The notes under the pieces are model-generated. The model saw only the letters and a list, made by a program, of their open reading frames with translations. It was not told the DNA's origin and ran no database searches. This document shows positions 53,633-63,394 of a DNA stretch of 64,000 nucleotides, piece by piece (the stretch's first letter is position 1; every line of letters begins with the position of its first letter). Both the position numbers and the translations under genes were made by a program. Source of the DNA: Megasphaera massiliensis (GTDB lineage: Bacteria > Bacillota > Negativicutes > Veillonellales > Megasphaeraceae); assembly GCF_000455225.1 (NCBI RefSeq), contig NZ_HF954532.1, forward strand, positions 142,844 to 206,843. Reading direction: 5' to 3'.

Positions 53633-53727
53633 GTCTCTTCGTCCCTAAAGCCGCCGTTTCGGCAGGTTCCAAGAGGACTCTGACAAAGATATAGTCATTC
53701 AAACCAGTATAAAAAGGATATCGAATT

Positions 53728-54945
53728 ATGGAAATCGTAACGATTACCGAAGCAAGGCGCCGTCTCCGCGGCGCCTTGTCTTCCTCCCAAAAAGAAATTG
53801 AAACTGTCTCCCCGGAAACTGCCGTCGGCCGCATTACCGCAAAAGACATGACTGCCGCCCATCCCTATCCGCCTTACCGTAAATCGCCCTTCGACGGCTA
53901 TGCCCTCTGCAGCCATGATCAAAAGACCTACGACGTCGTCGCCACCATCGGGGCCGGCCTCGTCTATGAGGGACCGGTTTTGCCGGGTCAGGCCGTCCGC
54001 CTGATGACAGGCTGTGCCGTCCCGGGCGACTGCGACACCGTCATTCCTCAAGAATACACGGTCTTCCAAAATAATCGGATTAAGGTGACAGAAAGCATTC
54101 CGCCCGGCAGCAACATTATTCCCGTCGGCGAAGAGTGTCGTGAAGGGGCCGTCATCATCCCCAAGGGAACGAAACTGACAGCCGGCGCCGTCTCCGCCGC
54201 TGTCGGCATGGGAAACGCCACCTTTCCGGTCTTCGCCAAAACGAAAATCTTGTTCCTGACGTCAGGAAGGGAGTTAGTCCTCCCCGGTCAGAAGCGACAC
54301 GACGGGCAGATTTACAACTCCAATGCTTACCTTTTCCGCCCCTTACTGGAAGCGCAAGGTGCAGCCGTTACCTTCTATCATGTTTCAGATGCGCCGGAAT
54401 GCCTCGACGCCGAAACGGAAAAAGTCCGGGCCTTAAGCCGTGACGCCGACCTCATCATCAGCACCGGCGGCGTATCAGTCGGTCTCTACGACACGATGCC
54501 TCAAATCTACGAACGCATCGGTTCCGTCCGGCTTTACAACCGCATCACCATGCGTCCCGGTTCGGCCTCATACGGCGGCGTCATCCAAAGGGATACCGGC
54601 AAGCAAACGATGGTCCTCGGCCTATCCGGCAATCCGTCTGCCGCCTTCAACGCCTTCGTGCTCCTGGCCCTCCCCATCGTCCGCCAAATAAATGGTGAAA
54701 AAAACAGAGACTTGCCGATCGTCACCTGTCGATTAAGCCATGCCATTCACAAGGAAAATCCCGTCGACCGCTTCGTCCAAGGGCACATTTCCTTTGAAGA
54801 TGGTAAGGCCGTCTTTACACCGAATACGACTCTCACGTCGAGTGCCCTCTTAGGCCTTGCCCACGTCAATGCCCTGGGCTGCATCAAAAAAGGAACGCCT
54901 CCCTTGCCGGAAGGCGCTCCCATCGACGCGATTTTATTATTTTGA
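53728..54945 (+). CDS. moeA: Molybdopterin molybdotransferase
   Basis: A 405-residue MoeA/gephyrin-type enzyme that inserts molybdenum into adenylylated molybdopterin. Motifs include YPPYRKSPFDGYALCS, VRLMTGCAVPGDCDTVIPQE, LIISTGGVSVGLYDTMP, RPGSASYGGV and VLGLSGNPSAAFNAF, covering all four MoeA domains. It starts shortly after the ferredoxin frame and convergently meets fdhD with a two-base gap. Partner of the MOSC-MoaB protein in the same locus. Confidence 0.93.
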   Translation: MEIVTITEARRRLRGALSSSQKEIETVSPETAVGRITAKDMTAAHPYPPYRKSPFDGYALCSHDQKTYDVVATIGAGLVYEGPVLPGQAVRLMTGCAVPGDCDTVIPQEYTVFQNNRIKVTESIPPGSNIIPVGEECREGAVIIPKGTKLTAGAVSAAVGMGNATFPVFAKTKILFLTSGRELVLPGQKRHDGQIYNSNAYLFRPLLEAQGAAVTFYHVSDAPECLDAETEKVRALSRDADLIISTGGVSVGLYDTMPQIYERIGSVRLYNRITMRPGSASYGGVIQRDTGKQTMVLGLSGNPSAAFNAFVLLALPIVRQINGEKNRDLPIVTCRLSHAIHKENPVDRFVQGHISFEDGKAVFTPNTTLTSSALLGLAHVNALGCIKKGTPPLPEGAPIDAILLF

Positions 54946-54947
54946 GA

Positions 54948-55664
54948 TTACCACCTAATCCGTTCCCCGTGAGCAAAGACCTTAAACGAATCGGGACGCA
55001 GCCCACAGACGACGGTAATGCCGTATTTCTCTGCCAAAGCCACGCCTAAACTGGTCGGCAGGGCCCGCGAGGCCAAGAAACGGACGCCCAGGCCGTGGAC
55101 CTTTTCGATAACCGACTGCGGCACGCGGCCGCTGAATACTAAAACGGCCTGACTGACGTCGATATGGTTCATTTCAACAAAACCGCGCAGTCTGTCGAGA
55201 ACGTTATGGCGGCCGATATCTTCTGTGTAGACGAGGATTTCGTCGCCCTTTACTAAGGCTCCTTCATGGACGCCGTGCGAGGCATGGTGGGCCGTCGATA
55301 AGCTGTCTAAAAGTCCGCCATAAGAGCAGAGCTGCTGTGCCGATATCGGATTAAACGGTTCGTCTCTCGGTGCTTCCACGACGCCTTCCCGGGTCGTCAC
55401 CCAAGCCGCCCCGTCATGCAGGCTGACGTCAGATAAAACTCTGCCGCCGGCAACCTTCCCCTCAGCCAAACAATAGCCGGCTGCCAGAACATCGACGTCT
55501 TCCGGCGAAGATATGAGGGTACTGACCCTCACACCATCGAGATAAAGCGGCGTCATGACCTCAATGGCAATGGCCTGCTTTTTGGGCTCCGCCCCCTGAT
55601 GATAATCGACATAGGATAAATCCCGGCATGATGCAAAATGGAGTGCATCTTCTTCTCTTTCCAT
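54948..55664 (-). CDS. fdhD: FdhD formate dehydrogenase accessory sulfurtransferase
   Basis: A 238-residue FdhD-family protein that carries sulfur from a cysteine desulfurase to the molybdenum cofactor of formate dehydrogenase. TEDIGRHNVLDRLRG, VFSGRVPQSVIEKVHGLG and SRALPTSLGVALAEKYGI are family motifs. The catalytic loop reads QQLCSYGGLLDS, where E. coli has a CxxC pair, so only one cysteine remains. It convergently faces moeA and fdhF and lies 21 bases after yqeB. Confidence 0.92.
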   Translation of the reverse strand: MEREEDALHFASCRDLSYVDYHQGAEPKKQAIAIEVMTPLYLDGVRVSTLISSPEDVDVLAAGYCLAEGKVAGGRVLSDVSLHDGAAWVTTREGVVEAPRDEPFNPISAQQLCSYGGLLDSLSTAHHASHGVHEGALVKGDEILVYTEDIGRHNVLDRLRGFVEMNHIDVSQAVLVFSGRVPQSVIEKVHGLGVRFLASRALPTSLGVALAEKYGITVVCGLRPDSFKVFAHGERIRW

Positions 55665-55685
55665 TTAAAACCCCTCGATTCTTAT

Positions 55686-56534
55686 TTAAAACAAATCATC
55701 TCGCCCCAACCAAAGGAGGGCCGTCAATACGGCGCCGCCCAAGCTTCGTGCCTTATCCGAAATGGTAAAGCAGTTGTGGTACTCATGCTCACGCGGGTCG
55801 ATATCGGCAATCTTAAATCCCTTGGACGCGTAATAGCCGTCGCGAATCAAGCCCCTTACGAGTCCCGTTAAGGACGCCGGCACGGGAATTCCCATCGCTT
55901 CAGTAATCGCCATTCCGTCGGGAATCGGTACATCCGTCAGGACAGCCATAGGCTGTCCTTTTTTTACGCGGTCGCCAATGCGGACCAAGCCATAGACGAA
56001 ACCTGCGGCGTCACTGTGGATGACCCGCTCTTTGCCATAGCCGGCAATGATCCCCGGTATGCCCGTATTGGCCGCAGCCGTGCCTTCACGTATGATGCGC
56101 CCTAACCGATGGCCTCGCTTCGTTTCAATGACGGCATCGACATCGCGGCCGGCCGTAAATCCCGGACCTAAGGCCACGGTATGTCGCGCCATGCCGCGGT
56201 TCGTCCCCAAGTTTTTCTTAGCCAAAATGGCATCGACGACGCCCCAGGGTTGAAGCATGTGAATGCTCTTTCCCTCAGGATCGACGAGAAGAGGTATTTC
56301 CTGACGCCCCCAAACCGTCGATAACTCATCGATCGACCGACATCGTCGACAGGTCATATTTTCTACGACAGCCTGTCCGTCATAGACGGCTTCACAAAGA
56401 GATACCTGCCGGCGAATCGCCGACGGTCGGTCTGCTTCTAAGATGAGGACGCGAAAACCGGCCTGAAATAAAGCTTGGACGACACCGGTTGCCAAATCGC
56501 CGCCGCCGCGAACAATAATCAACGTATCCTTCAT
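55686..56534 (-). CDS. yqeB: YqeB-family selenium-dependent molybdenum hydroxylase system protein
   Basis: A 282-residue protein of the EF2563/YqeB family, found with selenium-dependent molybdenum hydroxylases. It opens with IIVRGGGDLATGVVQALFQAG, a Rossmann-like nucleotide site, and has CRRCRS near 62, VALGPGFTAGRDVDAVIETKRGHRLG-type sequence in the middle (VALGPGFTAGRDVDAVIET) and ADIDPREHEYHNCFTISDKA near the end. Chemistry unknown. Lies between fdhD and the xdhD-like gene; its partner yqeC is in the mod operon. Confidence 0.88.
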   Translation of the reverse strand: MKDTLIIVRGGGDLATGVVQALFQAGFRVLILEADRPSAIRRQVSLCEAVYDGQAVVENMTCRRCRSIDELSTVWGRQEIPLLVDPEGKSIHMLQPWGVVDAILAKKNLGTNRGMARHTVALGPGFTAGRDVDAVIETKRGHRLGRIIREGTAAANTGIPGIIAGYGKERVIHSDAAGFVYGLVRIGDRVKKGQPMAVLTDVPIPDGMAITEAMGIPVPASLTGLVRGLIRDGYYASKGFKIADIDPREHEYHNCFTISDKARSLGGAVLTALLWLGRDDLF

Positions 56535-56550
56535 AACAATCCTTTCTATA

Positions 56551-56588
56551 AAAGCCCCTCATCCTGCCAAGCAGGTGAGGGGTTTTAT
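56551..56588 (-). terminator. Terminator of the purine-catabolism-type cluster
   Basis: AAAGCCCCTCATCCTGC (56551-56567) pairs with GCAGGTGAGGGGTTTT (56571-56586) with one mismatch; T-rich on both strands. Lies 60 bases after the xdhD-like stop. Confidence 0.85.
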
Positions 56589-56648
56589 TGATTTCTTCCT
56601 ATTTTAATTATACTGCATTTTAAGCCCATCGTCAGGACTTTTAAAGGC

Positions 56649-59336
56649 TTATTTCTTTCGGCTGTACGGCGTTCCTTCCAAAGGAATGGCCGTTTGGAAC
56701 TTACCGTTCCACCTATAGTAAGCGCCGGCAACAGCCGGTGCTGTCGGAATCGACGTGATTTCACCGACGCCGATGGCCCCGTAAGCGACATCGACGCCTT
56801 CCTTTTCAATGGCAATGGCTTCGACATCCGGCGCCTTGTCGGCCCGCATCAATCCCAAGGTGCCGTACTTGGCCGTAGGCTTACAATGATCGAGAGGATA
56901 CTGTTCACTCAGGGCGTAGCCGCAGCCCATGATCGTCCCGCCTTCAATCTGTCCTTCTAAACTCTTGCGGTTGACGACGCGGCCCACGTCGTGGGCGGCG
57001 ACCATTTTCCGAATCGTCCCGTCTTCATTCAGGATGCAGACGTGGGTTGCATAACCATAGGCAACGTGTGATACGGGATTGGCCACGTCAGCCCCCATCT
57101 TATCGGTTTTACCAAGATATTCGCCGATATATTCCCGACCGTTCAGAGCCTCCAAATCGCCGCCTGTAAAGCGAACCTGCGCCGTTGTCGGCGATTCCTG
57201 CTCAACCGTAACACCTTCCAAGTAATCACTGGGCCGGCTTGTCCCTTCGTAGGTCAGGCCGTTGACACGGAACAAGTCCCGCCGCAAATCCTTCGCAGCT
57301 CGCCGTGCGGCTTCCCCGGTCAGTGTCGTCTGACGGGACCCGGACGTCGTACCGGCATCGGGGGATGTAGCCGTATTTGGCATATGCCATTTAATGGCTT
57401 CAATGGGAAGGCCGGCTGCTTCGGACACGATCTGCACCAAAACGGTACCGACGCCTTGGCCGATACAGGAAGCCGACGAATAGACATGGACCCGGCCGTC
57501 ACTGACGGCAAGACGGCAGCGGCCATAGTCGGGAAGGCCGACACCGACGCCGGAGTTCTTCAAGGCGCAGGCGATGCCCACATGAGGGCCGCTCTGATAG
57601 TAAACGTCTTTTACGGCTTCCAGCGTTTCGACAAGTCCCGTCGCAGGGTCGGCAATCTGCCCGTTGGGCAGGACTTCTCCCGGACGGATGGCGTTGCGGT
57701 ATCGAATTTCCCAGGGATCGATGCCGGCCATTTCAGCCAGTTTATTTAAGTTTAATTCCGTTGCAAAAATAGTTTGGGTTACGCCGAACCCTCGGAAGGC
57801 CCCGGCCGGCGGATTATTGGTGTAAACGGCTGTTCCTTCGATATCGATGGTCTGATAATTATACGGGCCGGCGGCATGGGTACAGGCTCTTTGAAGAACC
57901 GGGCCGCCGAGGGAGGCATAGGCTCCGTTATCGGTGACAGCAACGAGTTTCATCGCCGTCAGTTTCCCATTTTCATCACAGGCCGTCGTCAAATCCATAC
58001 TGAACTGATGGCGCTTCGGATGGATCAGAATGCTTTCCTGACGCGTCAGCTTCACTTTACAGATTCGTTTACTGACATAGGCAACGAGGGCCGCCAAATG
58101 CTGGACCGTCACGTCTTCTTTCCCACCAAAGCCGCCGCCGACAAAACAATTTTCCACGACTACTTTTTCTTCCGGAAGGCCCAACATCAATGCCGTTTCC
58201 CGCCGCGTGTCGTAAATCCCCTGATCCGACGAGTAAATGAAGACGCCGTCATCGAAGGGCATGGCGACGGCACATTCCGGTTCTAAGAAGGCGTGTTCCG
58301 TCCAAGGCGTTTCGAAATGATGGGTTACCTTATATTTCGACGCCGCAATGACGGCATCGGCGTCACCGCGAACTAAATGTTCATGAGCCAGTATATTCGT
58401 TCCTGCCGAAGGATGGACCAAAGGCGCTCCTTCCGCCAAAGCTTCGGCAGCACAAGTCAACGGCGGCAGTTCTTCATATTCGATGTCAACGAGCTTCTTC
58501 GCTTCTGCCAGTATCTCCGGCGTTTCAGCGGCCACCATAACGATGGCGTCGCCTAAATAATGAGTCGTCGTCCCGACGGGAATGAGCGTGTCCCAATCGA
58601 CCTTTAAATGGCCGACCTTGACCGAACCGGGAATGTCCTCGGCCGTCAGCACGCAGACGATACCGGGCAGGGCCTTGGCCTTTTCCGTATGGATGGCCTT
58701 TACAATAGCCCTCGGATAGGCACTGCGAATGGCGCTGCCGTAACACATGCCAGGTAAATCGACGTCATCTAAGTCATCGGTATACTTCCCCGTACCCAGT
58801 ACCTTGGTCCTGACGTTGATTCGCTGGCAATGATCGCCGACGCCGCGATACCCGCCGACGACGGGAATGGGCGTGTCGTTCCGCAGAATCTCCGCTGCCA
58901 GGGCAATGCCATCGATGATTTTCTTATAGCCCGTGCAGCGGCAAATATTGTTGCGGATAGCCGCCGTAATCTCCAGCCTGGTCGGCGTCGGGTTGACGTC
59001 GATGAGGGCCTTGCCGCACATGACCATGCCGGGAATACAAAAGCCGCATTGGACGGCACCGGCTTCACCAAAGGCATAGACGAAGACGTCTTTTTCTCGC
59101 GGTGACAGTCCTTCGACGGTCACGATGTGCTTACCCTCAAGGCGACCGGCTTTCTGCACACAGGCTTTGGTCGCCTTGCCGTCAATGATGACCGTGCAGG
59201 TCCCGCAGGCGCCTTCACTGCAGCCGTCCTTGACGGATTTCAGCCGCAGGTCACGGCGCAGAATATCGATTAATTTACGCTCCGGATCGACGGCCACTTC
59301 CTGGCCATTAATCCATAATTTACAAATCCTATCCAT
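56649..59336 (-). CDS. Xanthine-dehydrogenase-type molybdenum hydroxylase (XdhD-like, Fe-S plus Mo domains)
   Basis: An 895-residue fused molybdenum hydroxylase. The N-terminal [2Fe-2S] domain has CSEGACGTCTV and the second CGFC ... CRCTGYKK cluster domain (about 1-155). The molybdopterin domains follow (about 170-895: FVGGGFGGKEDVT, PAGAFRGFGVTQTIFATELN, SCIGQGVGTVLVQIV, GVGEITSIPTAP). There is no FAD domain, as in E. coli XdhD and selenium-dependent xanthine dehydrogenases. Likely substrate is a purine such as xanthine or urate, inferred from neighbours. The start at MDRICKLW has AGAGGA upstream; the frame extends 26 codons further without a site. Confidence 0.88.
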   Translation of the reverse strand: MDRICKLWINGQEVAVDPERKLIDILRRDLRLKSVKDGCSEGACGTCTVIIDGKATKACVQKAGRLEGKHIVTVEGLSPREKDVFVYAFGEAGAVQCGFCIPGMVMCGKALIDVNPTPTRLEITAAIRNNICRCTGYKKIIDGIALAAEILRNDTPIPVVGGYRGVGDHCQRINVRTKVLGTGKYTDDLDDVDLPGMCYGSAIRSAYPRAIVKAIHTEKAKALPGIVCVLTAEDIPGSVKVGHLKVDWDTLIPVGTTTHYLGDAIVMVAAETPEILAEAKKLVDIEYEELPPLTCAAEALAEGAPLVHPSAGTNILAHEHLVRGDADAVIAASKYKVTHHFETPWTEHAFLEPECAVAMPFDDGVFIYSSDQGIYDTRRETALMLGLPEEKVVVENCFVGGGFGGKEDVTVQHLAALVAYVSKRICKVKLTRQESILIHPKRHQFSMDLTTACDENGKLTAMKLVAVTDNGAYASLGGPVLQRACTHAAGPYNYQTIDIEGTAVYTNNPPAGAFRGFGVTQTIFATELNLNKLAEMAGIDPWEIRYRNAIRPGEVLPNGQIADPATGLVETLEAVKDVYYQSGPHVGIACALKNSGVGVGLPDYGRCRLAVSDGRVHVYSSASCIGQGVGTVLVQIVSEAAGLPIEAIKWHMPNTATSPDAGTTSGSRQTTLTGEAARRAAKDLRRDLFRVNGLTYEGTSRPSDYLEGVTVEQESPTTAQVRFTGGDLEALNGREYIGEYLGKTDKMGADVANPVSHVAYGYATHVCILNEDGTIRKMVAAHDVGRVVNRKSLEGQIEGGTIMGCGYALSEQYPLDHCKPTAKYGTLGLMRADKAPDVEAIAIEKEGVDVAYGAIGVGEITSIPTAPAVAGAYYRWNGKFQTAIPLEGTPYSRKK

Positions 59337-59453
59337 AACAGTTCCTCTTTCCGCCCATCCCGGACTTTCAGTGATACGTCTGTCATGGCTGCCATTTCGC
59401 CTGAAAAGCCTCAAGCGAGGGAAAATACCAGACAGGAAATGATACTTATAACT

Positions 59454-60854
59454 CTATAATCTAATGATGCGCTCATAGGGAACGACGCGCTTTCGGGGAA
59501 GCAGCCGGCCATATCCGCTCTGCCCTAAGAAGACATTGTCCTTGGCAATGAGTTGTCCCCGCAGGAATACTTTTGAAATCGTGCAGTCTGTCGTCATCCC
59601 CTCATACGGGGAGTAGCCGCAAGTCGTATGGAGATTGTCCTTGCGGATCGTCCGCTTCCGGGACGGATCGATGAGGACGATGTCGGCATCACTTCCCGGC
59701 AAGAGCGTTCCTTTCTTCGGGTAGAGACCAAAAATCTTGGCCGCATTAGTGCTGGTCACGCGAACGAATTGACCGAGCGAAAGACGACCTTTGACGACGC
59801 CTTCACTAAATAACAGGGGCATCCGTTCTTCTACACCGGATACACCGCCGGGGCAGCTTCTAAAATCAGCGGCATGGGCCTGTTTTTCTTCTACCGTAAA
59901 AGGGCAGTGATCCGTCGCAACGACCTGAACCGTCCCGTCCCGAAGGGCCTGCCACAAGGCATCGTTATCGACCTTTTTCCGTAACGGCGGAGCCATCATG
60001 TATTTAATGCCTTCCAAAGGCCCGCCCTCTGTAAATTTATCTTCTGTCAACAGTAAGTACTGCGGGCACGTTTCAGCATATACATTCCGCTGCCCTTCTT
60101 GCCGGCTAAGGCAAATGCGGTCCACACTTTCATGAGCCGACGTGTGAACGATGTAAACGGGGGCATCGCCACAAGCCCGGGCCGCGGATAAGACCGCACT
60201 GACTGCCAATGCTTCGGCCTCATTAGGGCGCGTCCGAGCTTGACCGATGGGGCTAAGTTCATCTGGAGACAAGGCCTGTCGCAGGTAATTTGTCATGCCA
60301 TCGCTTTCGGCATGGACCGTGAGCAGTCCTCCATGGGATTTCATCACCGGCAAAATTCTCATTAAATCAGCGTCTCCCATGGGGTAACCGTACGTCGTAT
60401 AGGCCTTAAAACTCGGAAAGCCTTCTTCAATCAGTTCGGACAACTCACGTAAGACCGCCTCATCGACATGTTGGAATACACCATGGAAACTATAGTCGAC
60501 GGGACACGATTCCGCCAGCAATTTATACTGCTCAAAAGGATATCTCAGCGAACAGCCTTCAGGGCCAAAGGCCATGTGGTCGATGATAGTTGTCGTCCCG
60601 CCGCAGGCTGCAGCCACACCACCGCTGTAAAAGTCGTCACAGGCTCGATACTGAGGCGACTGCTGCAAATCCATGTGGGTGTGCGGATCGATACCACCGG
60701 GGCAGACATACATCCCATCCGCATCGATGACTTCTTCACTGCCACGATGAAGGCCTCCGCCGATAGACCAGATTTTTCCATCGCGCAGGGTGATATCCGC
60801 TTGAAAGTGTTCTTCGCCAAAGCAAACCGTTCCACCTTTGATGACATAATCCAT
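59454..60854 (-). CDS. hyuA: Dihydropyrimidinase / D-hydantoinase family amidohydrolase
   Basis: A 466-residue dinuclear-zinc amidohydrolase opening cyclic amide rings. Metal ligands are seen in GIDPHTHMDLQ, the carboxylated Lys in PSFKAYTTYG, LTVHAESD, VHTSAHESVD and VATDHCPF. Sits 16 bases after ygfK and upstream of the xdhD-like gene, the arrangement of anaerobic purine-degradation clusters, where it would open an oxidised purine ring product. Substrate inferred from context. Confidence 0.88.
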   Translation of the reverse strand: MDYVIKGGTVCFGEEHFQADITLRDGKIWSIGGGLHRGSEEVIDADGMYVCPGGIDPHTHMDLQQSPQYRACDDFYSGGVAAACGGTTTIIDHMAFGPEGCSLRYPFEQYKLLAESCPVDYSFHGVFQHVDEAVLRELSELIEEGFPSFKAYTTYGYPMGDADLMRILPVMKSHGGLLTVHAESDGMTNYLRQALSPDELSPIGQARTRPNEAEALAVSAVLSAARACGDAPVYIVHTSAHESVDRICLSRQEGQRNVYAETCPQYLLLTEDKFTEGGPLEGIKYMMAPPLRKKVDNDALWQALRDGTVQVVATDHCPFTVEEKQAHAADFRSCPGGVSGVEERMPLLFSEGVVKGRLSLGQFVRVTSTNAAKIFGLYPKKGTLLPGSDADIVLIDPSRKRTIRKDNLHTTCGYSPYEGMTTDCTISKVFLRGQLIAKDNVFLGQSGYGRLLPRKRVVPYERIIRL

Positions 60855-60870
60855 GATGTTTCCTTCTTCC

Positions 60871-63381
60871 TTACTTCAGTAACAGATAATCGTAATCTTT
60901 AACGACAGCCTTCATGAACCCGCGAAGTCCTTCGGGGATGGTGTCTTCGTCCGAACGGAGCGTCGTCGTCACAATCCGCCCGTCGAGCCGGACCTTACAG
61001 AACCCGCTTTGTTTATCGATGACGGCAAAGCCTTGGTTTTCACTGTTCATGAAATCATCTTCATTGGCAAACAAGGTGAATTTATCCATGTACGGCGCCC
61101 CGCCCCAGGGACAGAAGGTCCGGCAGTTTCCGCATTCGTTGCACATAGCATCGACGTGGAGAATCTGCCGCTGCAAATGGCCCGGAACTTCAATGGCGAC
61201 GTTGGCTCGATTGGGACAGACTTCGGTACAGACCTCACAGATGCTGTCACAGTGGAGACAACGTCCATCACAGCCGTCGGCCGGCGGCGACGCTAAAAAT
61301 CCTCGTTTATTGTAAATGGCGTTTACATCCGGCAGCAGCAGCGTATCGACGCTGGCAAGTCGTCCTAAAATCTCTTCTGCCGCTCTTTTCCCGTCGGCAA
61401 TGCATTCGACAACCGACGTCGTCTTGCCATGACGGCTATCACCGATGACAGTCAATCCGTCGATGTCACCGGCAGCCGATGTGCCGATTTTCCCCTTCAC
61501 ACCGCAAGCGGCTAAGACGTAATCAAAAGAGTCCAATTCATCGAGGGAAGAGATGCCATTGTCAGAGACGATACGCACCCCGAGTTTTTGAATCAAGGCC
61601 ACGTCTTTATCGATCGCTTCCGCTGAAATCTGTTTTTTCTTTTCACAGAGGAAGGTCCGTACCATGCCGCCCGGTGCCGGATTGTTATCGAATACAGTGA
61701 CCGTTATGCCTCCGCGGGCTAAGAAGTAAGCTGCAGACAGACCTGCCGGACCACCGCCGATGACGGCTGCCGTTTTACCGATCGGCACCGGAGCCGAAAG
61801 AGATTCCATGACGCCGTCAAAACCTTTTTCAGCAGCTATCAGCTTATTGCGCCGAATTTCGACAGCCTCTTCATAGAAGTTTCGCGTACAGCTGTTCATA
61901 CACGTATGGTAACAGACCGTCCCGGTAATAAAAGGCAGGGGATTCTTTTCCATGATAATCTGAAGGGCTTCCACATATTTTCCCTCAGCTACTAAATCCA
62001 TGTAAGCCGTAATATCCTGATGGATGGGACAGGTTTCGATACAGGGGGCCATGAAACAGTCCATCAACGGCAATTCTCGTCCGTTCTTTCGATGTTGGAA
62101 TTTCGGATCCAAGCGGGCATAGTGGCTGTCGCCGGACGCCGCCTTCAATAAAGCATCGAGTTTACCGACGTTTACACCGTTAAATACCTGCCCCGACGTT
62201 TCCTCAAAGACTTGGGCTAACTGCACTAAGCGTTCATAGCCGCCGGGCTTCAACAGAGTCGTCGCTACCGTCACCGGCCAGATACCGGCCGCTACGATAT
62301 CGCCGATATTGTGGACATCGGCGCCGCCGCTATAGGAAATTTGCAGATTTCCATCGAAGGCTTCACTCAGTTTCTTGGCTACATTCATGGCCAGGAAGAA
62401 CAAGGGCTTGCCGGACATATACATTTCCGTTCCCGGAAGTTCATGCCGCGTAATGGAAACCGGAAAGGTATTGGTCAATTTTACGCCAAAAGTCCGTCCT
62501 TCAGCTGCGCCGACACCTTGAAGCCGCTTCAAAAGGGCAAGGGCATCGTCATACTGTAAATCGGCCTTAAAGTGGCTGTCATCGAAAACCATGTGATCAT
62601 AACCTAAGGTATCCATGCAGTTTCGCACAAAGTCATACCCGAGGAGGGTCGGATTACATTTCACAAAGGTATGGACCTTCTTTTCCTTCAATAAGTAGCT
62701 GGCAATTCGTTCAATTTCATCTGGCGGACAACCGTGCATCGTCGATACGGTAATCGAATTGCAAATATCAGCGGGGATGGCTTCGACGTCTTCTCGACTC
62801 AGTTTCCGGAATCGATCTAAATGATGAAGCAGCCACGATTTACATTCATTGAAGATGGCCGTGTGAGACGCATCCTTCAGGTTTTCTATGAAGGAGTCAA
62901 TTTTCGGCGTCTGTATGCCGGCTAAATCATAGCCGACGGACATATTGAACTGCATCCCGTCAAATCTTCCAAGTCCGTATTCAACGGCCATGACATGGAC
63001 TAAGAACCAAGCTTTTACATACTCTTCAAAGGCCTTAGGAACGGTCAATTCCGTCGACCATTCGACGTTATAGCACTCATCATCGGCCTTGATACAGGGT
63101 TTAGGAACGGGCAAATCTTCGCCGTCGAGCTGCTGTACCGTCTTTAATTCAAAGAATCTGGCCCCGGCAGCATAAGCGGCAGCAATGTTCTGCGCCAACT
63201 GTGTATGAGGCCCGGCAGCCGGCCCGAAGGGCAGTTCCACGGGTCTATCAAAAATTTCATAGGATCGCTGAGTCCCTGCTTTATATTGATGGTGAACGCC
63301 AAAAATCGTACCGCTCGGCGCTTCCCGTAATATCCAATTCATTAAATTCCCGAAGGGAATTGATGTCATACGATCACTCAC
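60871..63381 (-). CDS. ygfK: YgfK-like Fe-S/FAD oxidoreductase
   Basis: An 836-residue multidomain protein, shorter than E. coli YgfK (about 1030). The N-terminal half (about 1-430) resembles a dihydroorotate-dehydrogenase-like barrel (PVELPFGPAAGPHTQLAQNI, FNMSVGYDLAGIQTPKID). A [4Fe-4S] segment follows (CFMAPCIETCPIHQDI), then an FAD/NAD domain of the GltD kind (VIGGGPAGLSAAYFLARGG). C-terminal ferredoxin clusters are CLHCDSICEVCTEVCPN and CNECGNCRTFCPWGG. Named a putative selenate reductase subunit in E. coli, now linked to anaerobic urate degradation. A GTG start eight bases after AAGGAGG is chosen; the site overlaps the ssnA stop. Confidence 0.87.
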   Translation of the reverse strand: MSDRMTSIPFGNLMNWILREAPSGTIFGVHHQYKAGTQRSYEIFDRPVELPFGPAAGPHTQLAQNIAAAYAAGARFFELKTVQQLDGEDLPVPKPCIKADDECYNVEWSTELTVPKAFEEYVKAWFLVHVMAVEYGLGRFDGMQFNMSVGYDLAGIQTPKIDSFIENLKDASHTAIFNECKSWLLHHLDRFRKLSREDVEAIPADICNSITVSTMHGCPPDEIERIASYLLKEKKVHTFVKCNPTLLGYDFVRNCMDTLGYDHMVFDDSHFKADLQYDDALALLKRLQGVGAAEGRTFGVKLTNTFPVSITRHELPGTEMYMSGKPLFFLAMNVAKKLSEAFDGNLQISYSGGADVHNIGDIVAAGIWPVTVATTLLKPGGYERLVQLAQVFEETSGQVFNGVNVGKLDALLKAASGDSHYARLDPKFQHRKNGRELPLMDCFMAPCIETCPIHQDITAYMDLVAEGKYVEALQIIMEKNPLPFITGTVCYHTCMNSCTRNFYEEAVEIRRNKLIAAEKGFDGVMESLSAPVPIGKTAAVIGGGPAGLSAAYFLARGGITVTVFDNNPAPGGMVRTFLCEKKKQISAEAIDKDVALIQKLGVRIVSDNGISSLDELDSFDYVLAACGVKGKIGTSAAGDIDGLTVIGDSRHGKTTSVVECIADGKRAAEEILGRLASVDTLLLPDVNAIYNKRGFLASPPADGCDGRCLHCDSICEVCTEVCPNRANVAIEVPGHLQRQILHVDAMCNECGNCRTFCPWGGAPYMDKFTLFANEDDFMNSENQGFAVIDKQSGFCKVRLDGRIVTTTLRSDEDTIPEGLRGFMKAVVKDYDYLLLK

Positions 63382-63394
63382 GATATATTCCTCC

